From: CAZFVY01 sp964522665
Lineage (GTDB): Bacteria > Verrucomicrobiota > Verrucomicrobiia > Limisphaerales > CAZFVY01
Assembly: GCA_964522665.1 (NCBI GenBank)
Contig: CAZFVY010000164.1
Location: 1-9,492, forward strand
Length of the DNA: 9,492 nucleotides
Direction: 5' to 3'
Positions 6,004 through 9,492 of the stretch are shown here, in pieces; position 1 is the stretch's first letter, and every line of letters starts with the position of its first letter. The notes beneath the pieces are model-generated. The model was not told where the DNA came from and did no database searches. It saw only the letters and a program-made list of their open reading frames with translations. The position numbers and the translations under genes were made by a program.

Positions 6004-8653
6004 TCAGCTTGGCTCTGAGCCGGCCACGTCCGCGACCGGCGCGAGCCGGAAACGCGGCAGGTTTCGCCTCTTTTTTGGCATGGCGCCCGGGGTCGGCAAA
6101 ACGCACGCCATGTTGCAGGCGGCGCGCATCGAAAAACTCGCGGGGCGGGACGCGGCGATCGCGAACCTCGAGACGCACGGCTCGAAAACGTTGCCGGCGC
6201 TCGTCCAAGGGTGGCGGCGAATCCCGCCCCGGACCAACGGCGCCAGCGGCGGGCGATCCGACCTGGACGTTGACGCCATCCTGGCGGCGGAACCGCACTT
6301 GGTGGTCGTGGACGATTTGGCTTACGCCAACGCTCCTGGCGGGCGGCATCCTCACCGTTATCAAGACGCGCTCGAGTTGGTCGAGGCCGGCATCGACGTT
6401 TACGCCACGCTTCAGGTCCAGAACGTCGCCAGCCGCGCCGAGGCGGTGCGTCAAATCACGGGGCTGCCCGCCGGCGAAACCGTCCCCGACAGCGTGCTGG
6501 ACGCCGTCGAGATCGAGTTGGTCGATGTGGCTCCGGAAACGCTCTCGCTTCGACTGCGGGAAGGTCTGCCGTATCTCACGCGCAATTCGGAGTTGGCCCG
6601 CGTCAATTTTTTCAGCGAAGGCAACTTGATCGCCCTGCGGGAGTTGACGCTCCGGCTGGTCGCGGAAAGGGCCGGCCGGGAGGCGCGCAAATATCGCCGC
6701 GCCCACCGCGTGGAAGGCCCGGCCAAATCGGGCCACCAGTTTCTCGCGGTGATCGACTCCGGCCCCGCCGCCGAACCGGTGGCGCGTTGGGCGGGCCAAC
6801 TGGCGGAGAGTCTGAACGCTCCGTGGCTGGCGCTATTCGTCGAAACCCCCCGCGGATTGACGGACGCCGAGTCGGCCCGCTTGACCCAGCATTTGGCGCT
6901 GGCCGAGGAACTAGGCGCCGAGATCGTCACGACCACCGACGACGACCCCGCACGGGGAATCCTCAGGGTCGCGAGCCAGCGGAACGCGACCCAAATCATC
7001 CTCGGTAAGCCCCGGCGGCCCGCCGGACTGTGGCGGCGGCGCGACTCGCTGGCTTGGCGACTCGCGCGGGAGGGGAGCGGACTGGACCTGCACTTGGTTC
7101 CGGGCGCCGAAGAGGCGCGCGGTCCGCGCTTCGCCGGCGTGCGCGTTAAATCAAGCTGGCGCCAATACCTGCTGGCGGCGGGACTCGTCTTCGCCGTGAC
7201 GCTGGGGTCATTCCTGCTCGAGCCGATCGTCGGACCGCACGCGATCGCGTTGATCTATTTGCTGGCCGTGGTCGTTTTGGGAATGCTGGTCGGACGCGGC
7301 CCCACGCTGCTGGCGGCGACGATGAGCGCCTTGCTCTGGGATTATTTCATGCTCCCGCCGGTGTATGACCTGCGCGTCACCAAGTTCGAAGACATCCTGT
7401 GGCTCGGAATGTATTTCGCGGTGGCGCTCGTCATGGGGCAACTCACGACCCGCATCCGCGCCCAGGAACGGGACGAACGGCAACGGGAGGAGCGCGCGAC
7501 CGCGCTGTATCTCCTTACCCGCGAGCTGGCCGCCGCCAATAGCCAGGATGAAATGCTCGGGAAAGTGGCGCAGCACATGCGCAAGGTCTTTGGCGCGGAG
7601 GTTGCCATCCTCCTGCCGGGACCGATCGGCGGTCCCAAATTGGAAGTTCATCCCGCCACCGGATTTCAACCGGGCGGCCTCGACCTGACGGCGGCGGCCT
7701 GGGCGATGTCACACGACGAGCCGGCCGGCCGGTTTACTTCGACGCTCCCGTCGGCCGAGGCGCTCTACGCGCCGCTGGCCACCGCCAGCGGCGCCGCCGG
7801 CGTCATCGGCTTGCGGCGTCCGGCCGACTCACCGTTGAACACGCATCAGCGGAGTCTGCTGGACGCCTTTTGCCAGCAGATCGCCCTCGCGCTCGACCGG
7901 CATCGCCTGCAGGCCGTCTCCGAGCGGGCCAAGCTGCTGGCCGAATCCGAGCGCCTGAGCAAAACGTTGCTCGACTCGATGTCGCACGAGATTCGCACGC
8001 CGATCGCGGTCATTAACGGCGCCATCGGCAACCTGGTCGATATGCGGGGCTCCACTTTGTCGGCTCCCCAAGCGAGCATGATCGCCGAAATCCAGGAGGC
8101 GACCTTGCGCCTCAATCGGCTGGTCGGGAATATCCTCGACATCACCCGCCTCGAATCAGGTAACGTCAAACCCAAGCGGATCGATTGCGACGTCAGCGAT
8201 CTGATCAACGTGACGGTGGCGGAAACCGAAAAACAACTGGCGCGGCACCGCTTCTCGGTGACCATCGCGCCCCGCATGCCCCTTGTGCGCATGGACTTCG
8301 TCTTGGTTCAGCAAGCGCTCATGAATCTTTTGTCCAACGCGGCCTTCCACACCCCGCCCGGCTCCGAGGTCAGTCTCGCCGCCCGGATCGAGCGGGAGTC
8401 GCTGCTGATCGAAGTCGCCGATCGCGGTCCCGGCCTCGCGCCCGAATCGCTCGCGCGGGTCTTCGAGAAATTCTACCGCGGGCCGCGCGCGCGCGCGGGC
8501 GGAGTCGGCCTCGGACTTTCGCTGGTGAAAGGCTTCATTGAGGCCCAAGGCGGCCGGGTCCGAGCGGAGAACCGTTCGGGCGGCGGGGCGAGCTTCGCGA
8601 TCAGTCTGCCGCTCGATCAGGCGACCCCGGTCGCGGGAGCCGGGACATTATGA
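5981..8653 (+). CDS. kdpD: KdpD-type osmosensing sensor histidine kinase
   Basis: An 890-residue membrane sensor kinase, close to the length of E. coli KdpD (894), with the full domain order. The N-terminal KdpD domain has Walker A GMAPGVGKT at 33-41, LVVVDDLAYANAPG near 107-120 and TVPDSVLD near 167-174. A Usp-like domain spans ~250-375. Four membrane helices of the DUF4118 module lie at ~395-487, followed by an Arg/Glu-rich linker and a GAF-like domain at ~505-640. The HisKA dimerisation helix carries the phospho-accepting His669 in SMSHEIRTP. The HATPase has an N box (N782/N786), DRGPG at 814-818 and GVGLGLSL at 841-848. All catalytic motifs look intact. Some N-terminal signatures differ from the usual form, with DDLAYAN for DELAHTN and LQVQNVAS for LNVQHLES. 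The start may be TTG 5981 or GTG 5990, in the same frame. Its TGA overlaps the kdpE ATG. Confidence 0.9.
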   Translation: MRIVTDAIQLGSEPATSATGASRKRGRFRLFFGMAPGVGKTHAMLQAARIEKLAGRDAAIANLETHGSKTLPALVQGWRRIPPRTNGASGGRSDLDVDAILAAEPHLVVVDDLAYANAPGGRHPHRYQDALELVEAGIDVYATLQVQNVASRAEAVRQITGLPAGETVPDSVLDAVEIELVDVAPETLSLRLREGLPYLTRNSELARVNFFSEGNLIALRELTLRLVAERAGREARKYRRAHRVEGPAKSGHQFLAVIDSGPAAEPVARWAGQLAESLNAPWLALFVETPRGLTDAESARLTQHLALAEELGAEIVTTTDDDPARGILRVASQRNATQIILGKPRRPAGLWRRRDSLAWRLAREGSGLDLHLVPGAEEARGPRFAGVRVKSSWRQYLLAAGLVFAVTLGSFLLEPIVGPHAIALIYLLAVVVLGMLVGRGPTLLAATMSALLWDYFMLPPVYDLRVTKFEDILWLGMYFAVALVMGQLTTRIRAQERDERQREERATALYLLTRELAAANSQDEMLGKVAQHMRKVFGAEVAILLPGPIGGPKLEVHPATGFQPGGLDLTAAAWAMSHDEPAGRFTSTLPSAEALYAPLATASGAAGVIGLRRPADSPLNTHQRSLLDAFCQQIALALDRHRLQAVSERAKLLAESERLSKTLLDSMSHEIRTPIAVINGAIGNLVDMRGSTLSAPQASMIAEIQEATLRLNRLVGNILDITRLESGNVKPKRIDCDVSDLINVTVAETEKQLARHRFSVTIAPRMPLVRMDFVLVQQALMNLLSNAAFHTPPGSEVSLAARIERESLLIEVADRGPGLAPESLARVFEKFYRGPRARAGGVGLGLSLVKGFIEAQGGRVRAENRSGGGASFAISLPLDQATPVAGAGTL

Positions 8654-9351
8654 GCGAATTGCCCGCCAAAAAGCCCGTCACCCTCATCATCGAAGATGAC
8701 GGGCAAATTCGCCGCTTGCTTCACGTCTGTTTGGAACGGAACGGCTATGACGTCGTCGAGGCCTCGACGGGCGACGGCGCCATCGACGAAGCGATTCGGA
8801 CCACGCCGGACTTGGTCATCCTGGACCTGGGACTGCCGGACATCGACGGATTGATCGTGCTCCAGCGGTTGCGGGAATGGAGCCAAGTCCCGGTGATCGT
8901 GGTTTCCGTTCGGGGGCGCGAAGAGCAAAAGATCGCCGCGCTGGACGCCGGGGCGAACGACTATCTCACCAAACCATTCGGCGCCGGCGAATTACTCGCG
9001 CGCCTGCGCGTCCTGCGCCGTTACGCTCAACCGCCCGCGAATCCGGCGATCTTTCACAGTGGCGATTTAAGCGTCGATCTGACCACGCGCAGCGTCAAAG
9101 TCCGGCAGCAAACCGTGCGCCTCACCGCGACCGAATACTCCCTGCTCCATTATTTTGTTCAACACGCGGGGAAGGTCCTCACGCATGGCCAGTTACTGCA
9201 CGAGGTTTGGGCCTGCGACGACCCCGAGAAGACCGGGCAACTGCGAGTCTATATAGCCTATCTCCGGGCCAAACTGGAAGCGGACCCGGCCAAGCCGACC
9301 CTCTTGCTCACCGAGCCAGGGATCGGCTACCGGCTCGCCGCTCCAGAGTAA
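8650..9351 (+). CDS. kdpE: KdpE-type response regulator, OmpR/PhoB family
   Basis: A 233-residue response regulator and partner of the kinase directly upstream. Its ATG overlaps the kinase stop as ATGA, with a GGGAG/CGGGA stretch a few bases before it. The receiver domain (residues ~10-122) has the acidic pair E15/D16/D17, the phosphoacceptor D59 (LVILDLGLPDIDG), S86 at the switch position and K108 in YLTKPF. The C-terminal winged-helix DNA-binding domain (~135-230) has the typical LTATEYSLLHYFV, GKVLTHGQLLHEVW and GIGYRL segments. As in other KdpE proteins it should bind direct repeats upstream of its target genes when phosphorylated. The usual target, the kdpFABC K+-ATPase operon, is not in this window, so the kdpE name rests on pairing and family resemblance. 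Confidence 0.88.
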   Translation: MSELPAKKPVTLIIEDDGQIRRLLHVCLERNGYDVVEASTGDGAIDEAIRTTPDLVILDLGLPDIDGLIVLQRLREWSQVPVIVVSVRGREEQKIAALDAGANDYLTKPFGAGELLARLRVLRRYAQPPANPAIFHSGDLSVDLTTRSVKVRQQTVRLTATEYSLLHYFVQHAGKVLTHGQLLHEVWACDDPEKTGQLRVYIAYLRAKLEADPAKPTLLLTEPGIGYRLAAPE

Positions 9352-9399
9352 TCGGCCAACCCACTTTCGCGCTCGGAACGTTTCCGAAGTGACCGGTTT

Positions 9400-9428
9400 C
9401 TAACAGATTATTAACACAGTTTCTAACG
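9400..9428 (+). promoter_or_regulatory. Three TAAC(A/G) direct repeats, response-regulator-like operator
   Basis: CTAACA (9400-9405), five bases, TTAACA (9411-9416), six bases, then CTAACG (9423-9428): three near-identical hexamers on a spacing of 11 and 12 bp, on one face of the helix. The outer two lie in a longer GTTTCTAAC repeat (9396-9404 and 9419-9427). This is the geometry bound by OmpR/PhoB-family dimers. The centre matches the TTAACA-N5-TTAACA style known for the Bacillus PhoP box. The patch is AT-rich within GC-rich DNA and lies 48 bp after kdpE, so it probably controls a gene starting beyond the window. KdpE itself or a PhoB-type regulator are the candidate binders. No -10 box was identified. 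Confidence 0.45.
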
Positions 9429-9492
9429 CGGTCAACGCCGACCGTTCTGGATTCGGTCGCGGGCCTCACTGGCAGGTCCTCGAGCGATCCCA

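Noticed and set aside
5840..6799. A 319-codon - strand open frame inside kdpD
   Set aside because: It is antisense to the conserved KdpD domain and has no motif of its own.
8484..8497. Seven consecutive CG dinucleotides in the kinase gene
   Set aside because: Possible slippage or Z-DNA tract, but it encodes the ordinary GPRARAGG segment before the G2 box in an intact frame, so it is explained by codon use at high GC.
9373..9387. Small hairpin (TCGGAA-CGT-TTCCGA) after kdpE as a terminator
   Set aside because: The stem is only six base pairs and no T tract follows, so it is too weak to call an intrinsic terminator.

Overview
The window is GC-rich chromosomal DNA that most resembles a member of the Verrucomicrobiota, probably in the Pedosphaera/Limisphaera area. 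This is an inference from protein style, not a database match. The pointers are an exported protein whose Ig-like domain is interrupted by NHL propeller repeats, a typical 'WTTN...F.VRSP' C-terminal domain relic, a stand-alone secretin-N-type exported protein, and a long GC-rich palindromic repeat between convergent genes. No rRNA, tRNA or CRISPR array was seen.

Layout. (1) 1-175 (+): a probable decayed 3' end of an ISL3-like transposase, abutting the 3' end of the next gene. (2) 143-1432 (-): an exported NHL-repeat protein cut off just after its propeller, preceded at 1433-1669 by a relic of another exported protein's C-terminus. (3) 1817-2572 (+): an exported protein made of two secretin-N/STN-like domains and nothing else. 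(4) 2669-2762: a perfect 29-bp inverted repeat between convergent genes. (5) 5736 down to 2802 (-): a tight three-gene operon encoding an unrecognised two-TM protein and two SPFH/band-7 (prohibitin/HflK-HflC-like) proteins, with gaps of 3 and 1 nt. (6) 5737-5980: a divergent control region that also holds a short coupled ORF and a possible gene remnant on the - strand. (7) 5981-9351 (+): a KdpD-type sensor kinase and KdpE-type response regulator overlapping by ATGA. (8) 9352-9492: an AT-richer patch with three TAAC(A/G) repeats on an 11-12 bp period, probably an operator for a gene beyond the right edge.

How the genes fit together. The three-gene operon probably builds a membrane-anchored SPFH assembly with a dedicated partner of unknown function. 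KdpD/KdpE form a complete two-component system, classically for K+ limitation and osmotic stress, but no kdpFABC pump is present here, so its target is open. The left 1.7 kb looks like a decaying accessory region shaped by transposition and domain shuffling. The most promising undescribed element is the operon of the two-TM protein and the SPFH pair. Next are the triple repeat downstream of kdpE and the large palindrome.
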